Below are positions 1 to 12,860 of a DNA stretch of 64,000 nt, piece after piece. The notes under the pieces were generated by a model, which was not told the DNA's origin, searched no databases, and worked only from the letters and a program-made list of their open reading frames with translations. The stretch is taken from NCBI GenBank assembly GCA_018894105.1, contig CM032120.1, positions 33,130,710 through 33,194,709 on the forward strand, written 5' to 3'. The position numbers and the translations under genes are program-made. How positions within the stretch are numbered: the first letter of the stretch is position 1; each line of letters starts with the position of its first letter. The stretch is from Jacaranda mimosifolia (Eukaryota; Streptophyta; Magnoliopsida; Lamiales; Bignoniaceae).

Positions 1-1781
1 TTGGTACGTGTTTGAGGTTGAGTTCAAATTGAGGACTTTCAATATCACCCTAACCTCGTTGTTCTGTAATACATTTATTTAGCTTTATCATATTGTACAA
101 TCATACATCATAAAATTTGAAATGATCTAAAGAAAGTAGTTGAATGGGGTGTCTACGTTGTCGCTGAATGAGCTCTTGTTGTTTTTTGTACTCTTTGAAA
201 CTTTGAATTATATATTAAAATGTAAGTTAGATGACATTATTTTATATAAGATTTCTTAATGTCTAGAAAATACGAAATGCTTATTATAAATATATTTATA
301 CTAAAAAAATATTTTTTTTATAGTATTTGTTTTTTAACTAAATATATTAAAAAATCTTATTTTCATATTTCACCTTAAATTTTCGATTTTGTTGACACGA
401 TCCTGAGGTCACCCTACAGATACAATGGCACAATTGTTGTAGCTAACTATGGCAATGGTGTTTATCTGTGGGCTAACCACAATTGAAGAGGGTCTTAAAA
501 CAACGTGATATTGGGCCTATATTCAATTAATCGATTTCAATCCGAATTTTTAAAATTTTTAATCGATTAAAATATTTAATGAATCAAATTTAATTATAAA
601 TATTTATAATTTAAAATAAGTGAATTAGATATGAAACTAAGTAAATTCAAAAATTTTAATAATTTTTATTAAATTAATATTTTTATATATAATATTAATA
701 AAAATTTTAAACTGAAACTTTTATGATCTAATGTTTATATTAATGATATATTATGCTATTGAAATTAAATCTTAAACTAAAAATAAGAGAGATACTATGC
801 AAATATCAAATATAATGATATTGCTTATGTATTAATATAATATTATATTAATGATTTATTATTCAAATATTTAATTTTTAGGTCAATATATGATAAAAAA
901 AATTATTAAACATTTAATTATGACTTAAATTTACTTTGTAAATACAATATTTTTATATAATTCAAAATGACAAAAGAAAAAAGAAAAAAAATATAAAATT
1001 GAATCGAATTTTTCTATCGAATTAAATATCCTTTGAATTCAGATATAATACTAAGTAACTAACAAAGATCCTATAAGATATCGAGTTAGGTTCGGACATA
1101 AATATTGATACAGATTCAAATTCGAACATAACTAATTCGATTCAAATCCAACACATTAATAATCATTGTAGAGACCATATGAGTAAATAAATAAATAAAG
1201 GGATTAATGAGAAACACTGTCCATTATTTCATTTATGTGAAACTCAAATTCTCGTAAGGTGCCATTATCAACTGTATATATCAACAAAATCACTCTAGCT
1301 CCATTTCTGAATAAGAAATCACTCTGTATTTGAATTTGAGTTTAATATTACGGCAACATTATTAATTCATCCAGATGAATACCTTACTAGAATTCACAAA
1401 GGAAATAACTACGTAACATCAATCGTATTACACTACAGAGCACAACTGCCTGTCCTTGCCATTGTTTCACATCATTCTGCACGCTTTTAAGGAAGGAAAA
1501 CTACATTAGAACCATCAAATTCCTTCTGTATTTTTCATTTTACCTGGTCCCAAAAAGGTTGGAAGTAAGGCATGTGAATTCCAATTCTAAAAGTACTCCC
1601 AGCCTACATGCAAACATGGGACATCATCCCGCTCCAAAATGATTCCTTGGTAATCTAGTCCAAGATGCAATTTTCTCCTCCAGGCTCCAAGAATATGACT
1701 TCTCTGGAAATAGAACTGTACTTGTGTGGATCCAACAAAACGACATTCTTTTGTAATGATGAGTTCAAAAGCACGTTATCG
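1..1781. other. AT-rich intergenic stretch
   Basis: No supported gene. Bases 500-1150 are extremely AT-rich and contain several diverged motifs like ATCGAATT and ATTCGAAC near both ends, which could be an old inverted-repeat element, but no clean ends or target duplication could be seen. The segment from about 1240 to 1781 is probably the 3' untranslated and downstream region of the minus-strand gene that ends at 1782. Confidence 0.5.
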
Positions 1782-4700
1782 TCACTGTTTTATGCCATAT
1801 TTTGAGCGCAAATTACCAAGGATCTCAGCATAATCTGTAGTCACCTTGCTGAACACTTCATCCCAAATCTTGAAAAGATCTGTTTCAAATGAAATCCGAG
1901 TCTGTCAAATGCATTGCTTATACACTTTTGATTTTAACTTTTAAATATGGCAAACTAGCATTGCATTAAGTGCTTGTCCATTTTCCACTCTTCAATTTTT
2001 ATAATTAGTGCCATCAGATATTTGGAAATGAAATTGATGCTTATTATGAAGGGATATAGAGACCCCGAGTTCTATCTTTTCCCTCCCTTCTTCTAATGCT
2101 CATACATGTGAATTAAGCCAGCAATTACAAATTCAGCATCCCTTACAGACTAGTCTAATCCATCAATTCAGGGTCCAGAATTTAAGAATAAGTTCCAACA
2201 GTAAGCAGCATCTCATCACAAACCAGTAATTATAACCCTTGCACCAACAAAAAATAAATAAATAAACAAATAACTCAAGCTCTTCAAGCCCATATCCTGC
2301 TCCCATGCATCATTTTTCTTTATCTCCTAGTGGTTCAAATTTCTTGTTTTCCATGTTTGCTATCAGTGGTTCCAGGCTATAGAGATAAAATGCGATACCA
2401 CACAATGCCTTGCATTCCACACTGGTAAGTGATGGAATTTAAAATTATGCAATGGGAGGCAAAATTAAAAAGCCAGACATGACCATAACACAGTAAATTA
2501 CATATATTATTCATATATACCTCAAGTAACAAAATTAAACTAATAGTGATGCAATTAAAGAGTCTAAAGTGATCAACCTGTCCAAATTCAACATATGCTT
2601 CAACCACTTAGGAAAAAACAAAATGCATTTTAAAGCAAATAGCAATCAGCTTAAGCACATAAATGAGATATATTAAAATGGTTATTGGAAGAAATATGAA
2701 GCACGACAAATTTCAATTAGTGGATTTATTAAAAATATAGTCACATTACTTAACCAAAACAATCAAAACAAAATAAGCAATTAAATAAGGCTGAAAAACC
2801 TAAGATCATATGTTGCTTTATACACTAATTATTAGCGTCTCTCTGTGCGCGTGCAAGTGCGAGCATATGATAGATCTCAATCAGCATCAGAAGAGATTGA
2901 ATTTGTTTTTATACGTTATCTTACAGTTAATTAGTTTAAGAGAAACACATCAGTAGGCAAATCCTGCAGTAAAAGCATGGATGACACTATTACAGTTACA
3001 TATGTTTGCATTGACATACCAGCCTTATCCGCGGACGAAAGGCACATGATGATCATCTCGAATCTTGGGACTTTTGTCAAATTCTGCAGGTATTCAACAC
3101 CTAACGCCATGTCTTCCCTGCCAAACAAACAAACCATAAGTACATCGTCATTCAGCTGAAAGAAAGGTTCCACCATATTCCATTGGAAGAATAGTGTCTT
3201 ACATAAAAAAGATGGCGATGCACCTAATGACGTCAACAAGTATTGGAGCTGACAGTGCATTTTTAAATATCCCAGGTAATGCTGTTGGTGAAGTCACCTG
3301 ATTAGTGGAAAAGACAGATTTAGAGGACAAAATGAAGTACATAGTAAATCAGCACTTCTGTTCTTATTATTACTGAAATAAGTTCCACTAAGCTAATAGA
3401 CATACATTTTACTCGTCAGTCAGAACAACACAACTGCCAATTTGTGATGCCCAAATTTTTCCACTCCTAGGGGAACAATGTCCATGCTAGTATATGGATT
3501 TAAAAGATCATTACAACTTAACAAGATTGATAAATAAAACAAGCAGAACAGATGACTTGATATACTTTGACCTTCAATAAGCGAGCCTGTAAATCACGGT
3601 CACCAGCAAGTCCGCGCCAAGAAACCTCAAATTGATAGGCTGAATTTGGTGGAACAATGTTTTTTTCAGCTTCGGCCTTCGCAAGAATGGCAGCTCTAGC
3701 AGCAAGCTCTTGCACTGATGACCTAAGCTCCTGCTTGCTATTTTTGAGTTTCCTCTGCAACAAGTTTGAACGGGGAACAACTCAGTAAGAGACTTGAGGT
3801 GGAGCAGGAAGTCTGGCACAGAGACACATTCTAGCAAGAGTTTGTGCATGCAACATAATAGAATCTTACTCAACAGTACAAAAACTTGTGTCATCAGATG
3901 AACTGTAACCAGTAAGATAACTTTTTCATTAAAACCCCGGGCAGTATTTGAGCTAACACTCCAGAATCTCCCAATAATCTTTCTGCCAATGAACATACTA
4001 GAATTTCTTACGAATAAGTTTTTCAGTTTTTCTTATTTTTGCAAACAAAGAGAGAGAGAGAGATTGTGTTACCATTATGTTGTAATATGATTTTGACAAC
4101 TTATACAGATCTGGTCAACATTTTCAAATTAATATCAGATGTCATAATTTTATGGAATCAGGCCTTCTTCAGGGTCTTAGTTTAAAATAGACTTATCACA
4201 CTGAAAACCATACCCGTAAAACTGCATGGAACCCTGAATTCAGTTATAAGTTCTGCATATCTTCATTGGTTTATTTGCATTTCCATTCATTCAAGATATC
4301 AACTTCGGACCAAAGTCAATGAGAAAGGGAGCCATAAAACTTATTAAGTTACACCAAGCAGAAAGGAGCCATAAAACTGATTAAAAGTTACACCAAGGAG
4401 AAAGGACCCATAAAACTGATTAAAAGTTACACCAAGCAGAATATCTATGCTGGCTGGTCCTAACTCAGAAAAGTTGTTTCATCATATAAGCTGGAAAACA
4501 GCAAGCCTAGTGAAATTATGCAGCAAGAAAGCCCTGCATCCCCCTTGGTTTTCTAATTAGCAAGTTTAGCTCCCAGTGCCATGTTGATTTTCTAAAAACA
4601 CCTGCAAAGCGATGGACCCCCCGAAATGTTCCATAGTTTCCAAGTTGCCCCTCTATATTTATATATTCTTTCTGGAACACTCCCCTGATTTACTTTCATT

Positions 4701-5154
4701 GTGTTTTATCCATGTTCCGCTTTCTGCATCGTCCGTAAAAAGAGGTGGACAATAATAAAGTGTGTGTTGAAGCTACTTGAAGATTTATAAACAACGTATT
4801 TTCTTGTTGCTGCATTGAGGAAAGAAAGGATTTCTTTCTTTTTCATTTTACATTCTTATTTATGCTTTAGATTCCTCCAGTGCAGAAAAAACAACGCATG
4901 ACATTTAAAACAATAAGATACAATCCTCGACATAATGTAAGAACGAAAGTCCAAACTCACATAGGACTGATAAGAGTAAGAAAAATTTGTCATCAAAACA
5001 AGATCTCATCGCCAAACCTTAGCAGTCTCTGAGACAGTATCAGCATCAGATTCATTAATTCTCGTACTGTTTCTTTTAATTTCCATGGATGTCTCTGCAG
5101 CAACTTCTCTACTATTATTACCCTGCCAAACAAATTTCCGGAGGTTGAACAAAA

Positions 5155-5210
<56 letters not shown>

Positions 5211-8200
5211 GTTAGCAGTCATCCAGCTTCCAGAAAATGCATGCAATACCAGACCAGAATATTCAAATCAGTACATGCCCCATGTTAAAGTTCAATCTTC
5301 TTAGGAAGCCTAACAGAATCCCAACAGTAAAATGGCTATTTTGACTCGCTATCCTTTTCATTCAAAATACAACACTTTGAAAGACATTATAGCAATATAA
5401 AAATAAAGTGACTATAATTTTATAGATCAGACTTCAGACCTTGGGATGATCTTCCAGAATCTCAGCCACTCTTCCCGCAGTTGAGACAGATTCAGGCTTC
5501 TGCACATATTTGTTCTTGTCCTCTGATTTTCGTGGTTGCGCTCTCTCCGAAGAGCCTGCCAATGCTCCAGATGACTTCTCCAGAATCTCCTGAAATTGCA
5601 GAAGCAATAAAAATAAACAACCAAAGAGTTGGAAAGAAAAACCACCAAGATAAATTGCTCACAAGTGGCCTGCTACAGGAATCAAGTAATTTAGCTAAGG
5701 ATGAAACCTCAGTATGTAAAGAATTTTGGCTGTAAGATGAAGCATAAATAAGACATTAGAATATGTTGTCTCATTTGATGGAGAAAGCTTGGAAAAGTGG
5801 AGGATACAATTTGATAAACCAAGTAATATGGATATCTTTCTGTTGGGAGCCTTCAGAGTTGAAACAGAGAAATTCCAGCTGGAGAGAGTCCATAACTTTT
5901 TGGAGTAAATCCAGATGCTAGTACTATCACGTTATTAAGTGATTAATGAATTTCTGGCTGTATTCAGAATCCAACAAAATCCCAATCGCAATTTGACTCA
6001 TCTTTAAGGGATTCATGTTTTCCTTCATCATATAACATATTATGGAGGCATTGTTCATTTTGATGTTGCAAATAAACAAACTTCCATGTGTACATTACAA
6101 GTGTAAATCAAGCCTGTTGTTCATTATAATAGCCATCAAAGGTAATATTCTCATGGCATCCTCAAATTTAAAATGGACTGGAGCATATTTACAAACTTTA
6201 TGTAGATGCTGAAAACCTTCAAGCATCAACGATTGGAAATTATTTTGCTCAGTGGATGGAGGACTATTAAGGGGTAAAGATAACTGTACTTTATCCTACT
6301 GTCCAAAATGTGCTCACATGACATAGCCAACACATCACCACGTACTTCGACAAACATTTAAAAAATTAAATTTAAGTCAGGCAGCGTAAAAAGTAAACCT
6401 TCTGAAGCAAAGATTTGGATCCCACGTACTGCTTTTTGATCTCTTGGTTTTTTGGCTCCAATTTCAAAGCAAATTCAGCATCTGAATTTGACTACAAAAG
6501 TCAACATATATGTTGAATAAGATGAATAAGAACTTTCAATTTCAATAAATGAGCATTCTACCATCAAAGGATTCTTTGAGTTTCCCCAGTTCTTTTCTTG
6601 CAGTTGATCGGCGAGAATATGCTTTTATATATCGATCATCTAAATTCAAGGCTTCCGTACAATCACTCTCAGCCTCCAGGAATCTATTGTTGGATGGACA
6701 AATAACGCAAATAAGGGGAGTGGAACTGCCAAATTTTCTACAGAATTAACAAAGCATATACTTAAAAATACCTTTTAACTTTGATATAAGCCATTGCCCT
6801 GTTTGCATAAGCTACAGCAGTTGGATATAATGCAATGCTTCGTGAATAGCAATCTATTGCTTCATTGAATTTCTTCTGCTTAAAAAACTCATTACCCTAG
6901 AAAACAAAAATAGAAAGGAAGATCAAAATCAACAAGAACTCAGGCGTGGTTTTAACCATGAGAACAGAACTCATTCAAGAGCAAAGCATACCAACTCTTT
7001 CTCAGTATTAGCATCAACAAAACTCTCCTGAGATGAGGCTCCACTTGATAATCGGCTGAGTGCCTCATATTCTTTTAAATAATCATACTGTCTGACAGTA
7101 CTTGTATTGTAAGAAGAGGGAGGTTTCTCCTTTTTCTGTTTTCCATTAACTCTAGCACCATCGGAAAGTTGACTAGCAATACTTCCACTTGGCTGACCCA
7201 AATGATCCTTTTCACAAAATACAAAAGAGAGCATGCACGATGGTTAGAAGTGTGACATATCATGTATGGATTATGACAATGTGACATTATGAAACCATAT
7301 ATTCAAAAATATGAGTACAAGTCTCTGTAAGAAATTTCAAGACCAGTTGATCTAACGAAAAATCTCAATCTAAGAGCTGCTGTGAGATTGATCTTGAATC
7401 CATAAATTTTTCTGGAAAGCCTGTTGAGACTTCACAATAAAACAAATGAATTATGAGAAAGAAGCTTCTAGCAGAATTCAAGTAGAATAGAGTTTCTAAG
7501 TTTTTGTAGATTATCTAAGTAATGATTTTGACTTTAATCTCATTGATCTTAAATAATAACTAGCCTTTTTCCATTGTAGCAGTCAGGTCTAAAAAAAGAG
7601 GCCATTGAGCAATGAGTGATGGCTGATATTAAGTTTCCCAGCCAACTATACCTTTCAAGGTGTAGAATACAGATAGCATAGCTCAAGCTCTCGCCTTTAG
7701 CCAAAATTATTTAGTTCTACATCATAATTCAAGAAAGTAGACGATAAACAGAAATATACAAACTACTCAGGAGCAAAAGTAAGGGTGATTAATCGACAGG
7801 AAATGGAAAGCACAATTCTGTAGTCAAATCACTTAAGTCATTCAAAGCACATGATTTGAAAAAGGATATACAAGACTTCCACCAACAATAAAGAATCTTC
7901 AATTGAATAATGAAATCTCAGGTCAATCTACTTACCAGCTTGCCCTGGCCAGCAACCTCTGATCTCAGTTTCTTATCTTTGTCTTTGAAAGACAATTCCC
8001 AATCTTGTAAGTTATTCAATAGCCCCTCGAAATCCTGCTTAACCAAACAATCCCAGAAAGAATAAAGTACAAAAATAGAACATAAGCAAAACTAAAAAGA
8101 ACCATAAGTTTGCCAATTCAACAAGTCAATATAGGAAAAGATAAAACATTTTATTGCTGTAGCAAGGGACTTACTACATGTATCCTTCAGCATTATTTAG

Positions 8201-8579
8201 CATCCTCTGTATTCACCTTTTATAAACCTTTTTTACGTCTATACTCTATACACCAACTTCTGAATTAAGAATTCCTTATGGAAAAAACAAACCAAGAGAA
8301 CTCAAGGGCCCGGGGGTGTATTAAAAACAAAACGAAAAAAAAAAAAAAAGGCTCTTTTTGTCTCCTAGAGTCGATAATCAGGTAAAAGAATGCAAAAGTA
8401 TAGGAAATTTGGGGGGAAAAAAGCATCAACATTAAAAGAAAAACCATAAATCTAACAGCATAGAGCAAACCAATAATTCCCAGAAAATCAAGAAAAGAAA
8501 ATACTAACTCAAGTGACGAAGACGAAGGAAGTTGTACCTGAGCTTGATCGCGAGAGTGCTTGGCAGGTACTCTAGCCAT
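1782..8579 (-). CDS. TPR5/RPAP3-like: TPR co-chaperone RPAP3/TPR5-like, 12 exons, about 471 aa
   Basis: Exons read on the minus strand: 8538-8579, 7936-8034, 6992-7207, 6772-6896, 6562-6683, 6399-6481, 5440-5589, 5018-5122, 3572-3754, 3203-3297, 3020-3117 and 1782-1879. All have GT/AG borders and compatible phases, giving about 471 residues, close to the Arabidopsis TPR5 length as I recall it. Residues 113-220 form three TPR units. Residues K117, N121, N151, K181 and R185 match the dicarboxylate clamp that holds the EEVD tails of HSP70/HSP90. A charged, serine-rich linker (about 225-330) follows. Residues about 335-460 match the RPAP3 C-terminal domain (motifs YQFEVSWRGLAGD, ALSAPILVDVIRC, YLQNLTKVPRFEMI). 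In the R2TP/prefoldin-like complex this family links HSP90 to RUVBL ATPases for assembly of RNA polymerases and PIKK kinases. The role is inferred from the family. The exact acceptor of exon 9 is the least certain junction. Confidence 0.93.
4321..4437. repeat. 39-bp x3 minisatellite in an RPAP3-like intron
   Basis: Three head-to-tail copies of a unit containing GAAAGG-GCCATAAAACT and AGTTACACCAAG, with the anchor ACACCAAG at 4351, 4390 and 4429, so the period is 39 bp. The array lies in the intron between exons 8 and 9 of the RPAP3-like gene. Confidence 0.8.
5156..5209. repeat. (AAAT)n/(AAT)n microsatellite
   Basis: A run of AAAT repeats passes into AAT repeats within the intron between exons 7 and 8 of the RPAP3-like gene. 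It is a simple sequence tract and probably length-variable. Confidence 0.9.
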
Positions 8580-8746
8580 TGTCTCGGGTTCGTAGTTCGA
8601 AGGTCCAGAAAGTAGAGTTTTTTCAGTGGTTTTGGTGTTCTTTTCTCCGATTCACTCTCTAGAGTCTAGACGTTTCTTCAAGTTCCACTAAAAAGCCACA
8701 ATAATGTCCTCCCTACGAAGGCGTCATTCAAGATAGATCGATATTA

Positions 8747-8754
8747 TATTTATA
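8747..8754 (-). promoter_or_regulatory. Candidate TATA box of the RPAP3-like gene
   Basis: TATAAATA on the minus strand, about 168 bp upstream of the ATG. The surrounding DNA is AT-rich, so chance occurrence is likely enough to keep this tentative. Confidence 0.3.
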
Positions 8755-9447
8755 ACTATTATTTTTAGACTTAATGAACTTATTTTGTCAAGAAAAACTT
8801 ACATGTCATTAACGATTAAAAAATCAAAATCTATTTAAATATTTTTTTCTTAACTAATTAATTCATACTTCTTTTATTTTTATAATAAGAGCCACAATAA
8901 AATAAACAATAATTTTTATTTCCATATGATTTGACTAAAGAAAAAATAAAAAAAAGTAATGGGATCTACAATCGACTAAATTATAATTTCTTATCATAAT
9001 ATTATTTAATCAGCCCATATATGAGCACTTTTACATTGAAATATCATTTCCAATATTAATATCAAGATCTTATACCACTAAATCGGGTACATTTGGGTGG
9101 TCGTAGATCAGGCCTGTGGGAGGATGGATTTTAGCAGGAAAGCTTACGGGAACGCCGAAAAAAAAGAATCGGTGTTGGAGCTGCTACAATAGCATTAGCG
9201 CTTAGCCTCCATTAACTTCGTTCAGTCCTCCATTCTCTCTTTGGAAATGTATATCACCATAAACTCGTCTCATACCAAATACAACATATAGGGCTAAGAA
9301 CCAATCTTTCCTATTCTTGCACAAGCCATTCTTACTACACATTCCATGAAGGAATTGAATCAATAGGAGAAGAAGGTGCCCTTGTTAGAAAGGAAATCAG
9401 AGTACAAGTTGCCATCGAATAGGCGCTCAAAAGCTTTTGTTTTCACA
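8755..9447. other. Intergenic, no gene seen
   Basis: AT-rich DNA with a short less AT-rich patch near 9070-9260. No coding frame, RNA gene or element end was recognised. Confidence 0.5.
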
Positions 9448-9547
9448 CATGTAAAAATTGAAAATTATAAACAAAAGTAAGTCCATATAGACACCATATA
9501 TTTTTTGTCTCTATATTTAATTATTAAAATATTCTTTCATTTACAAT
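9448..9547. repeat. 100-bp direct repeat, copy 1
   Basis: The block from CATGTAAAAATT to TTTACAATA recurs almost identically at 9965-10064, about 517 bp away. Each copy contains a 96-bp core that starts TGTAAA and ends TTTACA, the TG...CA arrangement of a very small LTR. No primer site or target duplication was found, so a simple segmental duplication is equally possible. Confidence 0.75.
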
Positions 9548-9599
9548 AAAAAATACATATTAATTTACCTTCAAGTATTAAAAAAAATTAAAAATACCG

Positions 9600-9760
9600 A
9601 TACTTGTGGGTAACTCATCACCCATGGGTAATGATGGGTCCACTATCTCGTACAAAAAAAAAAAAATAGATAATTTTACCTATGAATAAATTTACCCAAC
9701 CCGTCATTATTCATTCTTAGGTTACTCACGAGTATCCATTTGCCAAGTCTATTATTATTT
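9600..9760. mobile_element. Possible hAT-like MITE remnant
   Basis: Contains GGGTAACTCATCACCCATGG and, inverted, motifs such as ACTCACGAGTATCCATTTGCCA near 9725-9750. This resembles common plant hAT MITEs that end in TGGCAAATGG. Only one plausible end is visible, so the call is weak. Confidence 0.25.
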
Positions 9761-9964
9761 CATATTAAATTGGACAAGTTGAGGTGGAATGTTTTCATGA
9801 GTAACAAAGTTGAAAATGATAATTATTATATTAAAGAGTATATTTAGCTTGCAAATTAATATAAATGCATTTAAAAAGTAAGTGGATATATTGGTCAAAA
9901 ACATAACACAAAAATTTAGAATTGAGTGCGAATAACAACTTTTGCAGTGCAAATAACAATCCCC

Positions 9965-10064
9965 CATGTAAAAATTAAAAATTATAAACAAAAGTAAGTC
10001 CATATAGACACCATATATTTTTTGTCTCTATATTTAATTATTAAAATATTCTTTCATTTACAAT
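9965..10064. repeat. 100-bp direct repeat, copy 2
   Basis: Near-identical partner of 9448-9547, differing at about one base (GAAAATT versus AAAAATT near the start). The sequence after it (ATATCACCC) does not match the sequence before copy 1 (ACACA), so no target duplication supports a TRIM-like insertion. Confidence 0.75.
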
Positions 10065-10309
10065 ATCACCCATTATAATTTTAATCCCTAAACTATAACT
10101 TTTTGACCCTTTTCGTCTTTATCATCGTTAATTTGGACTAAACTTGTCATGTACATGAGGAGCCAAAAAAGACTCTTTTAGAATTTCTAACCCATTCCAT
10201 AGCTATGAATACGCTTTTTTTTTTTTTTTTTTTACACTATTTTGAAAACAAAAAAAGTAATTATTTGTACCACTTTCAATGAGAATATCCTTTTTTTTTT
10301 TCATTTTCA

Positions 10310-10715
10310 TACCTATATCTATTATTTTTAAATCTATAATGCCTATTAATTTAAAAATAATTAAAATTCACTAATTAATTAAACATTAATTTCTTTCTCT
10401 ATCATGTCAAGATAATGGAGTACATACTAAATTTAATAATAATTTTCTATAACATTATAACCTACTAAGTTTTTAAATAATTTTTTTTTTTTATCTTCTC
10501 AAGACAATGGATTCATAACTAATTAAAAAATAATTAATACTATTACATTAAAATATGTACTTTATTATAGTTAAATATTTTTTCAATTCACAATTTTTAA
10601 AAAATTTTACAATAATAACTCAATTATATTTTTTATTTTCACATGCAAAATAATGATAAAATAAAAATATATTTAAAAGTAATGAAAATAAAGAATAAAA
10701 ATAAAAATATACACA
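10310..10715. repeat. Dispersed AT-rich repeat, uninterrupted copy
   Basis: This ~400-bp block aligns by eye, in the same order, with 11938-12195 followed by 17492-17625. Shared landmarks are a CTATAATRC-CA motif, ACTAAATTTAATAATAATTT, TATCTTCTCAAGACAAT and AATAATGATAAAATAAAAATA. It is therefore the empty-site paralogue of the copia insertion target. The family is not recognised. Confidence 0.7.
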
Positions 10716-11937
10716 AAACTTTTATTGTAGACGAAGAAAAATTATAAAAGATGTTGAATTAGTACATTTAAGCATCGATTATTGTTATTGGATCAAATTA
10801 TTATATCATTACAAAAAACTTTAATTATTTTTTGAAATATAACTAGTTGCAGATTATAAATAAAATACTCTTGAAATTTTGGGCTATCATTAAGAGGATG
10901 GACCTCCAGAAATCGGAAAGCAATCATTTGGTGGGCATTAAGTCGTGATAGTACATGTTTGAGTTGTTTATAATGAGTGATGTTCGATTAAATAATATTA
11001 CTCAATATTAATTCAAAAACTTGGAGTAGATCTAATTTAATTGTCCACCCCTCAATTTTTTATTGTAAAATAAAAGTTCACTTGATATATATTCAATATT
11101 AGATATTGACTTCTTTGGTTTTCACATGACATTTTATTTAATTTTAAATGTTTTAATAAATTTATAAATTAATGTCATATTAAATAATTTTTTTGAATTG
11201 AATTATAAATATATTTATTTTTTTAAAATACACGGCATCCCCATTAATCTTCTTATGTCATAATAATCCTCATGATCTAATAATACTGTGTAGTCCAATT
11301 ACAAGAATTTTATTTGTCTAGAATTAGAGGTTTTCTTTTTTTTAGAAAAAAATAAAAATAAAAATAAAGAAAATATTTAATTTTGTTTGAAATATTTTAT
11401 AAAAATAATTTTGGGAAGAAAATTTTTGACATTAGAGTTAGAAAATGCATTGAAATAACATGTTTCATTAAACATCTCCTTTAAAGTATTGCTTGTGAAG
11501 AAAATGTCAATGGAAAGATTAAACCCAAAAATGCGTTAAACAAGTAAAATTTACATAAGAGAGTTTTTTAAAAGAAATTTTTTTTATCAAAGCTTGGTTA
11601 TCAATTTGGTTGATCACAAATGAGGTTTTCCCCTCTATTTATATTGTCCACCTTTTTAAATGGATGGTGGATATTGAAAACATTGAATCATTAAAAAAGA
11701 TTTCCTAGAACTCTTAAGAAATATATTAAATTATATCTTAAAGATATTTTTCTGTCATAGCTTCCTGTAAACTCTTCAACAAGATGGACCTCCATAATAG
11801 GAAAAAAAATCATGTAATTCCTAAGGTAGAGATTGTTGGTATTTTAAAAGCACCGTTTTGTCAATTTACACTATTCTAAAAGAGAAATTATGATTGCTTG
11901 TATTATTTTTAACGAAAATATTATTATTTTTTATATT
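10716..11937. other. AT-rich intergenic, no gene seen
   Basis: Long A/T tracts with scattered short motifs. No coding frame, RNA gene or element boundary could be supported. Confidence 0.5.
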
Positions 11938-12200
11938 ATATTTATAATTTTTAGACCTATAATACTCACCAATTTAAAAATAATTAAAACTCACTAAATA
12001 ATTAAATATTATTTTTCTATCATTTCAAGATGATGGGACTCATGCTAAATTTAATAATAATTTTCTTTCATGTCATAACCCACTAACTTATTAAATAATT
12101 ATTTTTTTTCTATCTTCTCAAGACAATAGATTCATTGTCAAATAAATAATAATAATAATTATTAATATTATTAAAATATTTGATATTGTTATATTATTTC
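11938..12200. repeat. Dispersed AT-rich repeat, left half (split by copia element)
   Basis: Homologous to the first two thirds of 10310-10715. It stops at the target duplication ATTTC (12196-12200), where the copia element begins. The remainder resumes immediately after the element at 17487. Confidence 0.7.
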
Positions 12201-12833
12201 TGTTGATTTTGCATTGAAATTTGAGGTAAAATTGACAAGAAATGGAAGAAATGAAGCGAAATTGAGCAAAGTGGTCGAAATGGGCTCAAGAACACACCTC
12301 GGTGCGTGTTGGAAGGACGTCGCGCACCGAGGCACAAGGCAAGGCACGCCAAGGCATGGACATGGGTGAAAAAGGCATGAAAACACGCCTCATGCGCCCT
12401 GGCGTGCAATGAATAGTAACTTTGTGCCAAGGCGCAAAGTTTCTGTCCTAGTACAAGAAAGGTACACTGGGGTGTAAGTTTTGTGCGCCCCAGCGCGTGG
12501 TGCAGGCCCACGAGCCTTGGGTTTCATTTTCGGGTATAAATTTAGTGTTTTTTTTCTTTCAGGAAAGTATCACGAACATAATACAAGGGCTTCTTTACTG
12601 CTTTGAGTAATTCTCTCAAGACGGAGTTTAGAACGAGGGTGTTAGGTGTTTTTGTGAGATTTGTGCGATTCAAGTTTGTACTTGCTCTTGATTTGATATC
12701 AATAAAATTCCTTTTTTTTGTTGGGTGGATTAGGTACATCGCCAAACCACGTTAAATCTTGTTGTCATAATTCCATCGAATTACTTTACTGTTATTTCAT
12801 TGTTTCCGCAATAGATCCTCCTGGGTTTCAACA
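12201..12833 (+). repeat. Copia 5' LTR
   Basis: 633 bp, bounded by TGTTG and CAACA. A central GC-rich section (about 12290-12530) with many GCGC and AAGGC motifs is followed by a TATA box. Compared with the 3' LTR, several CpG positions here read TpG or CpA, as expected of methylated DNA after deamination. Confidence 0.93.
12535..12541 (+). promoter_or_regulatory. TATA box in copia 5' LTR
   Basis: TATAAAT just downstream of the GC-rich LTR section. The same motif is present at 17188-17194 in the other LTR, which supports a real LTR promoter element whose transcript starts about 30 bp further on. Confidence 0.6.
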
Positions 12834-12836
12834 AAT

Positions 12837-12848
12837 TAATATCGGAGC
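12837..12848 (+). other. Copia primer-binding site, degenerate
   Basis: TAATATCGGAGC lies just past the 5' LTR and matches 9 of 12 positions of TGGTATCAGAGC, the site complementary to the 3' end of initiator tRNA-Met that plant copia elements use. Confidence 0.7.
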
Positions 12849-12860
12849 AGGTTGGATCAG

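Noticed and set aside
500..1150. Possible MITE with ATCGAATT-type ends
   Set aside because: No consistent inverted ends and no target duplication could be found.
8265..8579. 104-codon minus-strand ORF starting at the RPAP3 ATG
   Set aside because: It reads through the exon 1 donor at 8537 into intron 1 and includes poly-F and other low-complexity sequence. The spliced model fits the family.
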